Origin: Nocardia aurantia
Lineage (GTDB): Bacteria; Actinomycetota; Actinomycetes; Mycobacteriales; Mycobacteriaceae
Reading direction: 5' to 3'
NCBI RefSeq assembly: GCF_009604425.1
Contig: NZ_WEGI01000011.1
Span: forward strand, 362,811-426,810
DNA: 64,000 nt
Shown: piece by piece, positions 41,939 through 51,783 of the stretch
Layout of the letters: each line of letters opens with the position of its first letter
How positions within the stretch are numbered: the first letter of the stretch is position 1
Position numbers and translations under genes: made by a program
The notes under the pieces: generated by a model
Told to the model about the DNA's origin: nothing
What the model saw: the letters and a program-made list of their open reading frames with translations, nothing else
Databases searched by the model: none

Positions 41939-43360
41939 ATGGCGGAGACGGCCGATCGGCCACGTACCTTGGCGGAGAAGGTCTGGGACCAGCACGTCGT
42001 GGTGCGCGGCGAGGGTGACGACCCCGATCTGATCTACATCGACCTGCATCTGGTGCACGAGGTGACCAGCCCGCAGGCGTTCGACGGCCTGCGCGCGGCG
42101 GGTCGTCCGGTGCGCCGGACGGACCTCACCATCGCGACCGAGGACCACAACGTCCCGACCGTCGACATCGACCAGCCGATCGCCGATCCGATCTCCCGCC
42201 TGCAGGTGGAGACGTTGCGGCGCAATTGCGCCGAATTCGGCGTGCGGCTGTACCCGATGGGCGATATCGAGCAGGGCATCGTGCACGTGGTCGGCCCGCA
42301 GCTGGGCCTGACCCAGCCGGGAACCACGGTGGTCTGCGGTGATTCGCACACCTCGACCCACGGCGCGTTCGGCGCGCTGGCGATGGGTATCGGCACGAGC
42401 GAGGTCGAGCACGTGCTCGCCACCCAGACGCTGTCGCTGCGGCCGTTCAAGACCATGGCCATCACCATCGACGGCGCGCTGCCGGACGGTGTGACCAGCA
42501 AGGACGTCATTCTCGCGGTGATCGCGAAGATCGGCACCGGCGGCGGTCAGGGTTACGTGCTCGAATATCGCGGCGAGGCCGTGCGCGCCATGTCGATGGA
42601 GGCGCGGATGACCATGTGCAATATGTCGATCGAGGCCGGCGCGCGGGCCGGGATGATCGCCCCCGACGAGACCACCTACGAATTCCTGAAGGGCCGCCCG
42701 CACGCCCCGCAGGGCGCCGACTGGGACGCCGCCGTGGCGGCGTGGGACGCGCTGAAGACCGACGAGGGCGCGACATTCGACGCCGAGGTGCACATCGATG
42801 CGACCGCGCTGAGCCCCTTCGTCACCTGGGGCACCAATCCGGGCCAGGGCGCGCCGCTGGGCGCCGCGGTGCCCGATCCGGCGGAGATCGCCGACGAGAA
42901 CACGCGCGACTCCGCGGAGAAGGCGCTGCGCTACATGGACTTGACGCCCGGTACGCCACTGCGCGACGTGCGGGTCGACGCGGTGTTCGTGGGGTCGTGC
43001 ACCAACGGCCGCATCGAGGATCTGCGGGCCGTGGCCGACGTGCTGCGGGACCGCAAGGTGGCCGACGGGGTCCGGATGCTGATCGTGCCGGGCTCCATGC
43101 GGGTTCGCGCACAGGCGGAATCCGAGGGGCTGGGCGAGATCTTCACCGCCGCCGGGGCGCAGTGGCGGCAGGCCGGCTGCTCGATGTGCCTGGGAATGAA
43201 CCCGGATCAGCTCGAACCCGGTGAACGCTGCGCCTCGACATCGAACCGCAACTTCGAGGGCCGGCAGGGCAAAGGTGGCCGTACACATCTGGTTTCGCCG
43301 TTGGTCGCGGCGGCCACGGCGATCCGCGGAACCCTGTCCTCACCTGCGGATCTGAACTGA
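41939..43360 (+). CDS. leuC: 3-isopropylmalate dehydratase large subunit
   Basis: A 473-residue aconitase-type subunit that, with LeuD, isomerises 2- to 3-isopropylmalate in leucine synthesis. [4Fe-4S] ligands are in VFVGSCTNGR and CSMCLGMNPD; VVCGDSHTSTHGAFGALAMGIG is the aconitase signature. Starts at ATG 41939 after GGAAGGTGAG. LeuD follows after 34 bp. Confidence 0.97.
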   Translation: MAETADRPRTLAEKVWDQHVVVRGEGDDPDLIYIDLHLVHEVTSPQAFDGLRAAGRPVRRTDLTIATEDHNVPTVDIDQPIADPISRLQVETLRRNCAEFGVRLYPMGDIEQGIVHVVGPQLGLTQPGTTVVCGDSHTSTHGAFGALAMGIGTSEVEHVLATQTLSLRPFKTMAITIDGALPDGVTSKDVILAVIAKIGTGGGQGYVLEYRGEAVRAMSMEARMTMCNMSIEAGARAGMIAPDETTYEFLKGRPHAPQGADWDAAVAAWDALKTDEGATFDAEVHIDATALSPFVTWGTNPGQGAPLGAAVPDPAEIADENTRDSAEKALRYMDLTPGTPLRDVRVDAVFVGSCTNGRIEDLRAVADVLRDRKVADGVRMLIVPGSMRVRAQAESEGLGEIFTAAGAQWRQAGCSMCLGMNPDQLEPGERCASTSNRNFEGRQGKGGRTHLVSPLVAAATAIRGTLSSPADLN

Positions 43361-43394
43361 TCCGCCCACCCACCACGAGACTTCGGGAGTACTC

Positions 43395-44003
43395 ATGGAA
43401 GCGTTCAAGGTACACAAGGGGATCGGCGTTCCGTTGCGCCGATCCAACGTCGACACCGATCAGATCATCCCCGCGGTGTATCTCAAGCGTGTCACGCGAA
43501 CAGGATTCGAGGACGGGCTGTTCGCGGCCTGGCGGTCGGATCCGCACTTCATTCTGAACGTGGAGCCCTACAACCGCGGCTCGGTCCTGGTGGCGGGTCC
43601 GGATTTCGGTACGGGCTCCTCACGCGAGCACGCCGTATGGGCCCTGATGGACTACGGTTTCCGGGTTGTGATCTCGTCCCGCTTCGCGGACATCTTCCGG
43701 GGCAACGCGGGGAAGGGCGGGCTGGTGGCCGCCCAGATGTCACAACATGATGTCGAAATGCTCTGGAAGTTGCTCGAGGAACAGCCCGGTCTCGAATTGA
43801 TCGTGGACCTGCAGCAGCGCTCCGTGACGGCCGGAACCACCGTGTTGCCGTTCGATATTGACGACTACACGCGGTGGCGGCTGCTGGAGGGGCTGGACGA
43901 CATCGGGCTGACCCTCCGCCGGGAAGAGGCCATCGACCGGTTCGAAAAGGCAAGGCCGGGTTGGAAACCGATCACCATTCCGGCGGCTAATTCGCCCGCG
44001 TAA
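43395..44003 (+). CDS. leuD: 3-isopropylmalate dehydratase small subunit
   Basis: A 202-residue swivel-domain subunit of isopropylmalate isomerase. Motifs: RRSNVDTDQIIPAVYL, the substrate loop FGTGSSREHAVWAL and VVISSRFADIFRGNAGKGGL. Coupled with leuC in one operon. Confidence 0.97.
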   Translation: MEAFKVHKGIGVPLRRSNVDTDQIIPAVYLKRVTRTGFEDGLFAAWRSDPHFILNVEPYNRGSVLVAGPDFGTGSSREHAVWALMDYGFRVVISSRFADIFRGNAGKGGLVAAQMSQHDVEMLWKLLEEQPGLELIVDLQQRSVTAGTTVLPFDIDDYTRWRLLEGLDDIGLTLRREEAIDRFEKARPGWKPITIPAANSPA

Positions 44004-44159
44004 TGGGTCCCGGTCGTTAGCTGAGAGCTACCAAACCGGGTTGCTGGACGTGTGCCACGCCACATGAAATTTGGCGTGGCACATAGACTCTTGCCCATTG
44101 AGGGTTTACCGTGGTACCTAGTCGGTCCGACGACGGGCCATTAGTCTGCGGAGGATTCA

Positions 44160-44765
44160 ATGAACAAGGCGGAACTGATCGACGTTCTGACCGAAAAGTT
44201 GGGTACTGACAGGCGCACGGCCACTGCGGCAGTCGAGCAGATTGTCGACACGATCGTGCGCGCGGTGAACAAGGGACAGAGCGTGACCATCACCGGTTTC
44301 GGTGTGTTCGAGCAGCGCAAGCGCGCCGCCCGGGTCGCTCGCAACCCCCGCACCGGCGAAACTGTCAAGGTGAAGCCGACTTCGGTGCCCGCTTTCCGTC
44401 CGGGCGCGCAGTTCAAGGCGATCATCGCCGGCAAGCAGAAGATCGCGGCGGTGGGTCCCGCCGTCAAACGCGGTGTTGCCGCGCCGGTGTCGGGCGCCGC
44501 CAAGAAGACGACGGCTCGCAAGACCGCCGCCAAGAAGACGGTCGCCAAGAAGACCGTGGCCGCCAAGAAGGCCGCCACCAAGGCGCCGGCCAAGAAGGCT
44601 CCCGCCAAGAAGGCTCCGGCCGCCAAGAAGACCGTCGCCGTCAAGAAGGCGGTCGTGAAGAAGGCGGCTCCGGCCAAGGCCGTGGCCAAGAAGACCGTCA
44701 CCGCCAAGAAGACCGCGGCCAAGAAGGCTCCCGCGAAGAAGGCCGCCGCCAAGCGGACTCGCTAG
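44160..44765 (+). CDS. hupB: HU-family nucleoid protein with Lys/Ala/Pro tail (HupB/HLP)
   Basis: A 201-residue histone-like protein. Residues 1-90 are a standard HU domain (MNKAELIDVLTEKLG, TITGFGVFEQRKR, ARNPRTGE in the DNA arm, PAFRPGAQFK). Residues 105-201 are a basic tail of repeated AKK, PAKK and TAKK units, like mycobacterial HupB, used for extra DNA binding and heavily modified in relatives. Preceded by 156 bp that hold its promoter; GGAGG lies before the ATG. Confidence 0.96.
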   Translation: MNKAELIDVLTEKLGTDRRTATAAVEQIVDTIVRAVNKGQSVTITGFGVFEQRKRAARVARNPRTGETVKVKPTSVPAFRPGAQFKAIIAGKQKIAAVGPAVKRGVAAPVSGAAKKTTARKTAAKKTVAKKTVAAKKAATKAPAKKAPAKKAPAAKKTVAVKKAVVKKAAPAKAVAKKTVTAKKTAAKKAPAKKAAAKRTR

Positions 44766-44776
44766 GTCTCGAACAC

Positions 44777-44820
44777 GAAACGGCTCCTCGGGCACCGCGT
44801 GCCGGGGAGCCTTTTTCGTG
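44777..44820 (+). terminator. Terminator between hupB and mutT1
   Basis: GGCTCCTCGGGCAC pairs with GTGCCGGGGAGCC (one bulge), extended outside by ACACGAAA/TTTTTCGTGT. The T run on the plus side ends hupB. Confidence 0.88.
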
Positions 44821-44900
44821 TCCCGAGTGTCGGTGTGCGACTTGGGTTGTCGGCACAAGCTCGTGACCGAACCGCGACAACCGCTGCGGGCGGGCGTGAT

Positions 44901-45857
44901 TCAGTCGTTATCCACGTGCAGTGCGCGGTCCACGTGGTCGGCCGCCATCAGTCGCCCGTTCGTTATCGACAGCACCCACAGGCTGCCCTTGTGGTTACGC
45001 GCCGGTGGCAATGTGAGACCGTCGTTTTCGGCCCAGCGGTGTAACAGGTCGGGAATCACCTTGCCCTGACTGCAGATCACCCGGACCCGATCCGGCGACG
45101 CCAGATAACGGGCCCGCGCCAGCGCCGCCTGCGGCGCCTCCGCGTAACCCGTCTCGGACAGTTGCGGTTCCAGCACGATGCCGATGCCCAGTTCGCGCGC
45201 CAGCGGCGCGACCGTCTGCCGGCAGCGCAACGGCGGCGCCGAATGTACCTCGGCCGCCCCGAAGGCCCGCAGGCTCGCGGTCAGCACCTCGGCGCGGGCG
45301 CGGCCCGCCTTGTCCAGCGGCCGCTGCCAGTCCGGACCCGCGAAGTGGTTGCGGCGACCGGCCTTCGCGTGCCGGACCACCAGCAGGGTGGCCGTCTCCG
45401 GGGGCAGCCGCAGGAAGTTGCGCAGGATGTGGCGATCCATCGGATAGGACAGCTGGTCCATCACCTGATCGACCGGGTACCAGCGCAGTTCGTCGACCTC
45501 CGGATTGGCGGCGAACTGGCCGCCGGTGGGCTGGGCCGACCAGTAGTCGACCCGCTTCAACTTGCGGTGTCCCGTCACGGGATACGTGACATGCCCGAGA
45601 TATCGGCCCAGCCGGCACGACAGCCCAGTCTCCTCGCGGACCTCCCGGACCGCGGCCACCATCGGCGTCTCGCCCGCGACGAGCTTGCCCTTCGGCAGCG
45701 ACCAGTCGTCGTACTTCGGCCGGTGCACCACCGCCACCTCGACGGTGCGGTCCGGTCGCTGCCGCCACACGACCCCGCCCGCGGCGAGCACGTTCGGGGT
45801 CACGCGGCGGTCGGAGAACCAGATGTGTTCGGAAGCCTGTGCGCCCGAACGACTCAC
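44901..45857 (-). CDS. mutT1: MutT1-type Nudix hydrolase fused to histidine phosphatase
   Basis: A 318-residue fusion. The N-terminal Nudix domain has the box GKLVAGETPMVAAVREVREE plus TG; the C-terminal half is a histidine phosphatase starting LLVVRHAKAG with a downstream RxRQT (LRCRQTVAPLA). The mycobacterial homolog sanitises 8-oxo-dGTP/GTP and diadenosine polyphosphates. Its GTG start overlaps the ppk stop (GTGA), so it is co-translated with ppk. Confidence 0.94.
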   Translation of the reverse strand: MSRSGAQASEHIWFSDRRVTPNVLAAGGVVWRQRPDRTVEVAVVHRPKYDDWSLPKGKLVAGETPMVAAVREVREETGLSCRLGRYLGHVTYPVTGHRKLKRVDYWSAQPTGGQFAANPEVDELRWYPVDQVMDQLSYPMDRHILRNFLRLPPETATLLVVRHAKAGRRNHFAGPDWQRPLDKAGRARAEVLTASLRAFGAAEVHSAPPLRCRQTVAPLARELGIGIVLEPQLSETGYAEAPQAALARARYLASPDRVRVICSQGKVIPDLLHRWAENDGLTLPPARNHKGSLWVLSITNGRLMAADHVDRALHVDND

Positions 45858-48067
45858 GGTTGGTCCGGTCGCCGCAGCCGCATCAGGAACTCCTGGTGGT
45901 CACGGACCTGGTCGATGCCGTCCTCCGGCAGCGGGCTGGCCTGCCAGCTGCCGTCGGCCTGCAGCACCCAGCAGCGGGTGGAGGGGTACAGCGCCGAATC
46001 GAACATCTCCGTCAGCCGGTCGCGCAGCTTCGGATCCTTCACCTGGGCCATGACCTCGACCCGGCGATCCAGGTTGCGGTGCATCATATCCGCGCTGCCG
46101 ATCCAGAACTCGTCCTGGGCCTGGAAGTGCAGCACCCGCGAATGTTCCAGGTAGCGGCCGAGAATCGAACGCACCTCGATGTTCTCGCTCATCCCGGGGA
46201 CGCCGGGCCGCAGTCCGCAGATGCCGCGCACCACGATCTGCACCGGGACCCCGGCCTGGGAGGCGCGGTACAGCGAGTCGATGATCTGCTCGTCGACGAT
46301 CGAGTTGCACTTCAACCGAATTCGGGCCGGCAGGCCCTGCGCCGCCAGTTCCGTCTCACGCCGGACGCGTTCGATGATGCCGGTCCGCACACTCGACGGC
46401 GCCACCAACAGGTTGCGGTAGTTGGCCTTTCGCGAATATCCGGTCAGAGAGTTGAACAGGTCGGTGAGGTCCGCGCCGATCTCCGGTGCGGCGGTGAGCA
46501 ATCCGATGTCCTCGTACAGCCGGGCCGTCTTCGGGTTGTAGTTGCCGGTGCCGATGTGGCAGTACCGGCGGATGGTGGCGCCCTCGCGGCGCACCACCAG
46601 GCAGGTCTTGCAGTGCGTCTTCAGGCCGATGAGACCGTAGACCACGTGGACGCCGGCCTGTTCCAGCTGTCGGGCCCACTTGATGTTGGCCTGCTCGTCG
46701 AAGCGGGCCTTGATCTCGACCAGCGCGACGACCTGCTTGCCCGCCTCGGCCGCGTCGATGAGCGCGTTGACGATGGGGGAGTCGCCGGAGGTGCGGTACA
46801 GGGTCTGCTTGATCGCCAGCACCTGCGGGTCGGCCGCGGCCTGCTCGATGAAACGCTGCACGCTGGTGGAGAACGAATCGTACGGATGATGTACCAGCAC
46901 ATCACCTTCGCGCAGGGCGGCGAACACGTTGCGCGGGGTCTCGCGCTCCCCGAACGCCGCCGGGGTGGCCGGGACGTAGGGCGCGTCCTTGAGCAGCGGG
47001 CGGTCCACGCCGTACACCTGCCACAGGCAGGACAGGTCCAGCAGGCCGGGCACCTGGATCACGTCGGCCGGGTCGACGTCGAGTTCGCGCAACAGCAGAT
47101 CGAGCATGTGCTCGGTCATGTCGTCCGAGACCTCCAGGCGCACCGGCGATCCGAAGCGCCGGCGGGCCAGTTCACGTTCGAGGGCCTGTAGCAGATCCTC
47201 GTCGCGGTCCTCGTCCACCTCGAAGTCGGCGTTGCGGGTGATGCGGAACGAATGATGTTCCACCACATCCATTCCCGGGAACAGCTGATCGAGGTGAGCG
47301 GCGATCAGGTCCTCCATCGGCAGGAAGGCCCGCGTGGTGCCGAGCGCGCCCTCGCTGTCGGTGCGCGCGGCCTCGTAGCCGGGACGCGATCCGGGCTCGG
47401 TGCCGGGACGGCGCACCCGGACGAACCGGTCCACGTTGTCGGGCACCTTCACCCGCGCGAAATGCTCACCGCCGGTATCGGAGTCGCGCACGGTCACGGC
47501 CAGGTTCAGGCTCAGGCCGCTGATGTAGGGGAACGGGTGCGCCGGGTCGACTGCCAGCGGGGTCAGCACCGGGAACACCTGGTCCTGGAAATATCCGGAC
47601 ATCCGGAGGCGCTCGTCGGGATCCAGATCGTGCCAGCCGATGATCTCGATTCCCTCGGCGGACATCGCGGGCCGCACCTGATCGAGGAAGACGCGGGCGT
47701 GCTGCACCGCCAGATCCTGCGCGCGGGCCGCGATCAGGCCCAGTTGCTCGGTGGGGGACAGGCCGTCCGCCGAGCGCACCGACAGCCCGGCCTCGGCGCG
47801 GCGCTTGAGCCCGGCGACCCGGACCATGTAGAACTCGTCCAGGTTGGACGCGAAGATCGCGAGGAACTTCGCGCGCTCGAGCAGCGGCTCCGATTCGGCC
47901 TCCGCCAGGGCCAGCACGCGCGCGTTGAAATCGAGCCAGCTCAGTTCGCGATTGACATAGCGATCCGGCGGCAATTGCGCCAGCTCGGTGGCGGAGGCTG
48001 CGGGCGTGGCGGCCGGTGGCGCAACTGGTAGTCGGGGCCGCTGCGGGACGGTTTCCGTATCGCTCAC
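45854..48067 (-). CDS. ppk: Polyphosphate kinase 1
   Basis: A 737-residue PPK1 that makes polyphosphate from ATP. N-terminal domain YVNRELSWLDFNARVLALAEA, head domain, and C-terminal catalytic domains with the phosphorylated His in LVEIKARFDEQANIKWAR... GLIGLKTHCK (shown as two parts) and CHIGTGNYNPKTA. GTG 48067 is preceded by AAGGA six to seven bases away; the frame also permits TTG 48073. Operon with mutT1. Confidence 0.95.
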   Translation of the reverse strand: MSDTETVPQRPRLPVAPPAATPAASATELAQLPPDRYVNRELSWLDFNARVLALAEAESEPLLERAKFLAIFASNLDEFYMVRVAGLKRRAEAGLSVRSADGLSPTEQLGLIAARAQDLAVQHARVFLDQVRPAMSAEGIEIIGWHDLDPDERLRMSGYFQDQVFPVLTPLAVDPAHPFPYISGLSLNLAVTVRDSDTGGEHFARVKVPDNVDRFVRVRRPGTEPGSRPGYEAARTDSEGALGTTRAFLPMEDLIAAHLDQLFPGMDVVEHHSFRITRNADFEVDEDRDEDLLQALERELARRRFGSPVRLEVSDDMTEHMLDLLLRELDVDPADVIQVPGLLDLSCLWQVYGVDRPLLKDAPYVPATPAAFGERETPRNVFAALREGDVLVHHPYDSFSTSVQRFIEQAAADPQVLAIKQTLYRTSGDSPIVNALIDAAEAGKQVVALVEIKARFDEQANIKWARQLEQAGVHVVYGLIGLKTHCKTCLVVRREGATIRRYCHIGTGNYNPKTARLYEDIGLLTAAPEIGADLTDLFNSLTGYSRKANYRNLLVAPSSVRTGIIERVRRETELAAQGLPARIRLKCNSIVDEQIIDSLYRASQAGVPVQIVVRGICGLRPGVPGMSENIEVRSILGRYLEHSRVLHFQAQDEFWIGSADMMHRNLDRRVEVMAQVKDPKLRDRLTEMFDSALYPSTRCWVLQADGSWQASPLPEDGIDQVRDHQEFLMRLRRPDQP

Positions 48068-48184
48068 GCTCAATCCTTACGACTCACTCCGGTGGTGGCC
48101 AGGTCGGCACCCGAGTAGACAGCGTACGTCGTCAATCGGGCAATTCGCCCCGCGCTGGGCAATTCTTGCCCGCCTGGCAATCAT

Positions 48185-48898
48185 CTAGCAGACACGTGTC
48201 CGCACCGGATACTTCCGGATGACATCTTCATCGACAATCGGTGACCATCCGATTTCGCGCAGGACCGCGGTGGTGGCCGGTCCCACCCCGAGCGCCGCGG
48301 CCGCGGCCAGATCGGCCGCGGTGTCGACGTCCAATCGCAGGCCCGGCCAGTCCCCGGCCAGATCCTTTGCGCCCGAGGCGATGTGACGTTGTGCCGAGCG
48401 GGCGCCGAAAAGCGGTGCCAGCGGGGCGGTTCCGTCCCGGACGAGCAGGGCGGTGGTGCCCTCGCCCGCGTGGTCGACCACGACCGCGCGGCCCTGCGCG
48501 GGCGCCGTGACCAGCATGTCGATCAGCTCCTCCGGGTGCAGGGCCGGCAGGTCCGCTTGCAGGGCAAGCAGATTCACCGGGCCGTGCTGGTCGCGCACGG
48601 CCGCGGCCACCGCCGCCAGGGCGGTGTTGAGACCGTCCGGATCACCCGGGACCGCAGGATCCGGATGAGTGTCCGCGCCGAGCGGACGCACCGCCGCGGC
48701 GACCGCCGGATCGGGGGTGACCACGGTGACCGAGGCCAGACCCGCGGCGACTGCGGCGGTGACCGTGTCCGACAGCATCGCCAGCACCAGACGGGACCGG
48801 TCACCCGGCGGCAACCGGTCGGCGAGACGGCTCTTCGCGTGATCGAGATATTTCACCGCGATCACGGCGTGGACGGCTTCCGGACACATGTGACCCAT
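48185..48898 (-). CDS. fbiD: 2-phospho-L-lactate / phosphoenolpyruvate guanylyltransferase (F420 synthesis)
   Basis: About 237 residues, MobA/CofC-like nucleotidyltransferase fold: VHAVIAVKYLDHAKSRLADRL (nucleotide loop), VTVVTPDP, LLALQADLPALHPEEL (metal Asp) and VVVDHAGEGTTALLV. In mycobacteria FbiD activates phosphoenolpyruvate for F420 side-chain assembly. Starts at 48898 (MGHMCPEAV) or 48889. Divergent from gpsA with 60 bp between, as in Mycobacterium. Confidence 0.9.
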   Translation of the reverse strand: MGHMCPEAVHAVIAVKYLDHAKSRLADRLPPGDRSRLVLAMLSDTVTAAVAAGLASVTVVTPDPAVAAAVRPLGADTHPDPAVPGDPDGLNTALAAVAAAVRDQHGPVNLLALQADLPALHPEELIDMLVTAPAQGRAVVVDHAGEGTTALLVRDGTAPLAPLFGARSAQRHIASGAKDLAGDWPGLRLDVDTAADLAAAAALGVGPATTAVLREIGWSPIVDEDVIRKYPVRTRVC

Positions 48899-48958
48899 AG
48901 TCCCACCGGTACGCGACTCCGGCCTCGAGACCCCCGTGCCGGGTGGCATAGTGGCCTG

Positions 48959-49954
48959 GTGACAAGGGCGGCAGTGATGGGCGCGGGGTCGTGGGGCACG
49001 GCATTCGCGAAGGTGTTGTACGACGCGGGCACCGAGGTGACCATGTGGGCGCGGCGACCGGAGGTGGCGAAGGCCCTGGCGACCGAGCATCGCAATCCCG
49101 GCTATCTGCCCGAGGTCGATCTCACCGGGATCGCCGCCACCGACGACCATCGGGCCGCCCTCGACGGCGCGGACATCGTGGTGCTGGCGGTGCCGTCGCA
49201 GACACTGCGGGAGAATCTCGGCGCCTGGCGGGCCGACATCGGCCCCGACGCGACGCTGCTCAGCCTCGCCAAGGGCATCGAGACCGGCACCCTGCTGCGG
49301 ATGAGTCAGGTGATCGCCGAGGTCACCGGCGCCCACGTCGGGCGGGTCGCGGTGCTGTCCGGCCCGAACCTGGCCCGGGAGATCGCCGCCCGGCAACCCG
49401 CCGCGTCGGTGGTCGCCTGCGCCGACGCCGCGCGGGCCGAGGCCGTCCAGCACGCCTGCGCCGGCAACTACTTCCGGCCCTACACCAACACCGACGTGAT
49501 CGGCTGCGAGATCGGCGGGGCCTGCAAGAACGTGATCGCGCTGGCCTGCGGGATCGCCGCCGGAATGGGCCTCGGCGACAACTCGATCGCCAGCATCATC
49601 ACCCGCGGGCTGGCCGAGATCATGCGGCTGGGCTCGGCGCTGGGGGCCAACCCCGTCACGCTGGCCGGGCTCGCCGGGGTGGGCGACCTGGTCGCCACCT
49701 GTACCTCGCCGCTGTCGCGGAACCGGTCGTTCGGGCAGGTGCTCGGAGCGGGCGGGGGCATGGAGGCCGCGCAGCAGGCCACCCACGGGCAGGTCGCGGA
49801 GGGCGTCAAATCCTGCACCTCGATCCGCACGCTCGCCGAACGGCACGGCGTCGAGATGCCGCTGACCACCGCCGTCCACCAGGTCTGCCACGAGGGCGCC
49901 TCGGTTTCGGACATGGTCGGATGGTTGCTGGGCCGCCGGATCAAGCCCGAATAG
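48959..49954 (+). CDS. gpsA: Glycerol-3-phosphate dehydrogenase (NAD(P)+)
   Basis: A 331-residue cytosolic enzyme that makes sn-glycerol 3-phosphate for lipids. N-terminal Rossmann AAVMGAGSWGTAFAKVL, middle AVLSGPNLAREIAARQP, catalytic Lys in EIGGACKNVIALACGIAAG and GLAGVGDLVATCTSP. Starts at the GTG at 48959; the frame upstream overlaps fbiD and is not coding. Confidence 0.96.
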   Translation: MTRAAVMGAGSWGTAFAKVLYDAGTEVTMWARRPEVAKALATEHRNPGYLPEVDLTGIAATDDHRAALDGADIVVLAVPSQTLRENLGAWRADIGPDATLLSLAKGIETGTLLRMSQVIAEVTGAHVGRVAVLSGPNLAREIAARQPAASVVACADAARAEAVQHACAGNYFRPYTNTDVIGCEIGGACKNVIALACGIAAGMGLGDNSIASIITRGLAEIMRLGSALGANPVTLAGLAGVGDLVATCTSPLSRNRSFGQVLGAGGGMEAAQQATHGQVAEGVKSCTSIRTLAERHGVEMPLTTAVHQVCHEGASVSDMVGWLLGRRIKPE

Positions 49955-50035
49955 CGCATACCGGATCGGGCGCGAATGGGACGTTCGGCGCGCCACGGCT
50001 GATTCGGTGACCTGAACGCCGGGTACGGTTTGGGC

Positions 50036-51154
50036 ATGAGTGAGCGGATCCGGGTGGCCGTGGTTTTCGGCGGTCGTAGCAGCGAGCACACGGTGTCGTG
50101 CGTGTCGGCGGGCAACGTGCTGCGCAGCCTCGACCCGGAGCGCTTCGACGTGGTGCAGATCGGCATCACGCGTGAGGGCGTCTGGGTGCTCAGCGGTTCC
50201 GATCCCCGTGAGCTGGTCATCGCCGAGCGCAGCCTGCCGTCGGTCGACCACACCGGCACCGTGCTGGCGCTGACCGCCGATCCGGGCAGTTCCGGCGCCG
50301 CGCTGGTACCGATCGGACTCGACGCGATCGAGACCGCCGGGTTCGGCGCGGTCGACGTCGTGTTCCCGGTCCTGCACGGCCCCTACGGGGAGGACGGCAC
50401 CCTGCAGGGTCTGCTGGAACTCGCGGGCGTCCCCTATGTCGGTCCCGGCGTGCTGGCCAGCGCCGCCGGGATGGACAAGGAGTTCATGAAGAAACTGATG
50501 GCCTGCGAGGGGCTGCCGATCGGCGACTACGTGGTGCTGCGACCCGGCGTCGACACGCTCGCCGAGCCGGACCGGCGGCGGCTCGGGCTGCCGGTGTTCG
50601 TCAAACCGGCCCGGGGCGGCTCCTCGATCGGGATCACCAAGGTCGACGACTGGGCGGCCTTCGACGCCGCGCTCGCCGAGGCGCGCCGGCACGATCCGAA
50701 GGTGATCGTGGAGGCGGCGATCGTCGGCCGCGAGGTGGAATGCGGGGTGCTGGAATTCCCGGACGGCCGGGTCGAGGCCAGCATGATCTCCGAGATCCGG
50801 ATGCCCGACGCCGATACCGACCCCGGGGCCGCGCCCGCGTTCTACGACTTCGAGACCAAATACCTGGACGACGTCTGCGAGTTCGACATTCCGGCCAAAC
50901 TCGACGACGACCTCACCGAGCAGATCCGGGAACTGGCCGTGCAGGCGTTCACCGCGCTGGACTGCCAGGGCTTGGCCCGGGTCGACTTCTTCGTCACCGA
51001 ATCCGGTCCGGTGCTGAACGAGATCAACACCATGCCGGGGTTCACCTCTATCTCGCAGTATCCGCGGATGTGGGAGGCCACCGGGATCGACAACCGCACC
51101 CTGGTCACGACGCTGATCGAGACCGCGCTGGCCCGCGGCACCGGTCTGCGTTAG
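50036..51154 (+). CDS. ddl: D-alanine-D-alanine ligase
   Basis: A 372-residue ATP-grasp ligase joining two D-Ala for peptidoglycan. VAVVFGGRSSEHTVSC, VFPVLHGPYGEDGTLQGLLE, the ATP-grasp LPVFVKPARGGSSIGITKV, and the metal site CQGLARVDFF and NEINTMPGFTSISQYP are complete. Starts at ATG 50036. Confidence 0.97.
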   Translation: MSERIRVAVVFGGRSSEHTVSCVSAGNVLRSLDPERFDVVQIGITREGVWVLSGSDPRELVIAERSLPSVDHTGTVLALTADPGSSGAALVPIGLDAIETAGFGAVDVVFPVLHGPYGEDGTLQGLLELAGVPYVGPGVLASAAGMDKEFMKKLMACEGLPIGDYVVLRPGVDTLAEPDRRRLGLPVFVKPARGGSSIGITKVDDWAAFDAALAEARRHDPKVIVEAAIVGREVECGVLEFPDGRVEASMISEIRMPDADTDPGAAPAFYDFETKYLDDVCEFDIPAKLDDDLTEQIRELAVQAFTALDCQGLARVDFFVTESGPVLNEINTMPGFTSISQYPRMWEATGIDNRTLVTTLIETALARGTGLR

Positions 51155-51190
51155 CTTCGCCCGATCCGGCCCGCGGGTACGCTCGGCGGG

Positions 51191-51490
51191 GTGTTGGTGG
51201 CGATGACGATTCCCGGTCTGGCGCTGCTGATCATCGCGGTGTCGTGTGCGGATATCGCCTACCGCAAGGTGACCGGCCGTACCGCCTTGCCGTGGATGCG
51301 GGAGCAGGACGGGCGGGCCGCCTCGGCGATCGGATTCGAGCAGTTCGACGTGATGTTCAACTCCGGCAAGCGGTACGAGTTCGAGCAGCGACAGGCGGTG
51401 CTCATGCATCGGGAGAATCCGGGCGACGGGACGCCCGGGGGTCCGGAGATCGATCTGCGGGCCGGCCGGGCGCGGTTGCGGCCGCTGTGA
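51191..51490 (+). CDS. Small membrane protein, DUF6191 family
   Basis: A 99-residue protein with one N-terminal membrane helix (IPGLALLIIAVSCADIAY) and a cytosolic tail. The segment FEQFDVMFNSGKRYEFEQRQ fits DUF6191, which has a conserved F-H/x-G-K-R-x-E-x-E-Q-R. Function unknown. Starts at GTG 51191 or ATG 51203; lies 36 bp after ddl and could be in its operon. Confidence 0.72.
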   Translation: MLVAMTIPGLALLIIAVSCADIAYRKVTGRTALPWMREQDGRAASAIGFEQFDVMFNSGKRYEFEQRQAVLMHRENPGDGTPGGPEIDLRAGRARLRPL

Positions 51491-51783
51491 GCGGGCAGTC
51501 GGCGGGGAGCAGCGGGTGGTTCGGGCACGCCATGGTGACCGGGGCCGGTGGGGGTGCCGGTTGCCGGTGCGGCAGCGCCAGGCAGCTGTGACCGCGCCGG
51601 TGTGAGCCCCTGGGCAGGTGTGGCCGAGGCGCTCGAGCGCCGGGCAGCGGTGAGCCGCAGGCCGATTCGACAGCCCGAATTGCGTGCCGTCGTGAACCGG
51701 TGGGTGGTGGTCGGCGCGGGCAGACAGGCAGCTGTGGCCGCCGGGCGGTGAACCGGTGGTGGGTTGCCGACAGCTCCGAGTGG
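51491..51783. other. Intergenic region with degenerate repeats
   Basis: A convergent 293-bp spacer. Fragments such as GGCAGCTGTG and GGGCAGCGGTG recur imperfectly at irregular spacing. No gene, no hairpin of terminator quality seen. Confidence 0.45.

Noticed and set aside
48185..51409. 1074-residue minus-strand frame through ddl and gpsA
   Set aside because: Only its C-terminal 237 residues are real (fbiD); the rest is antisense to gpsA and ddl.
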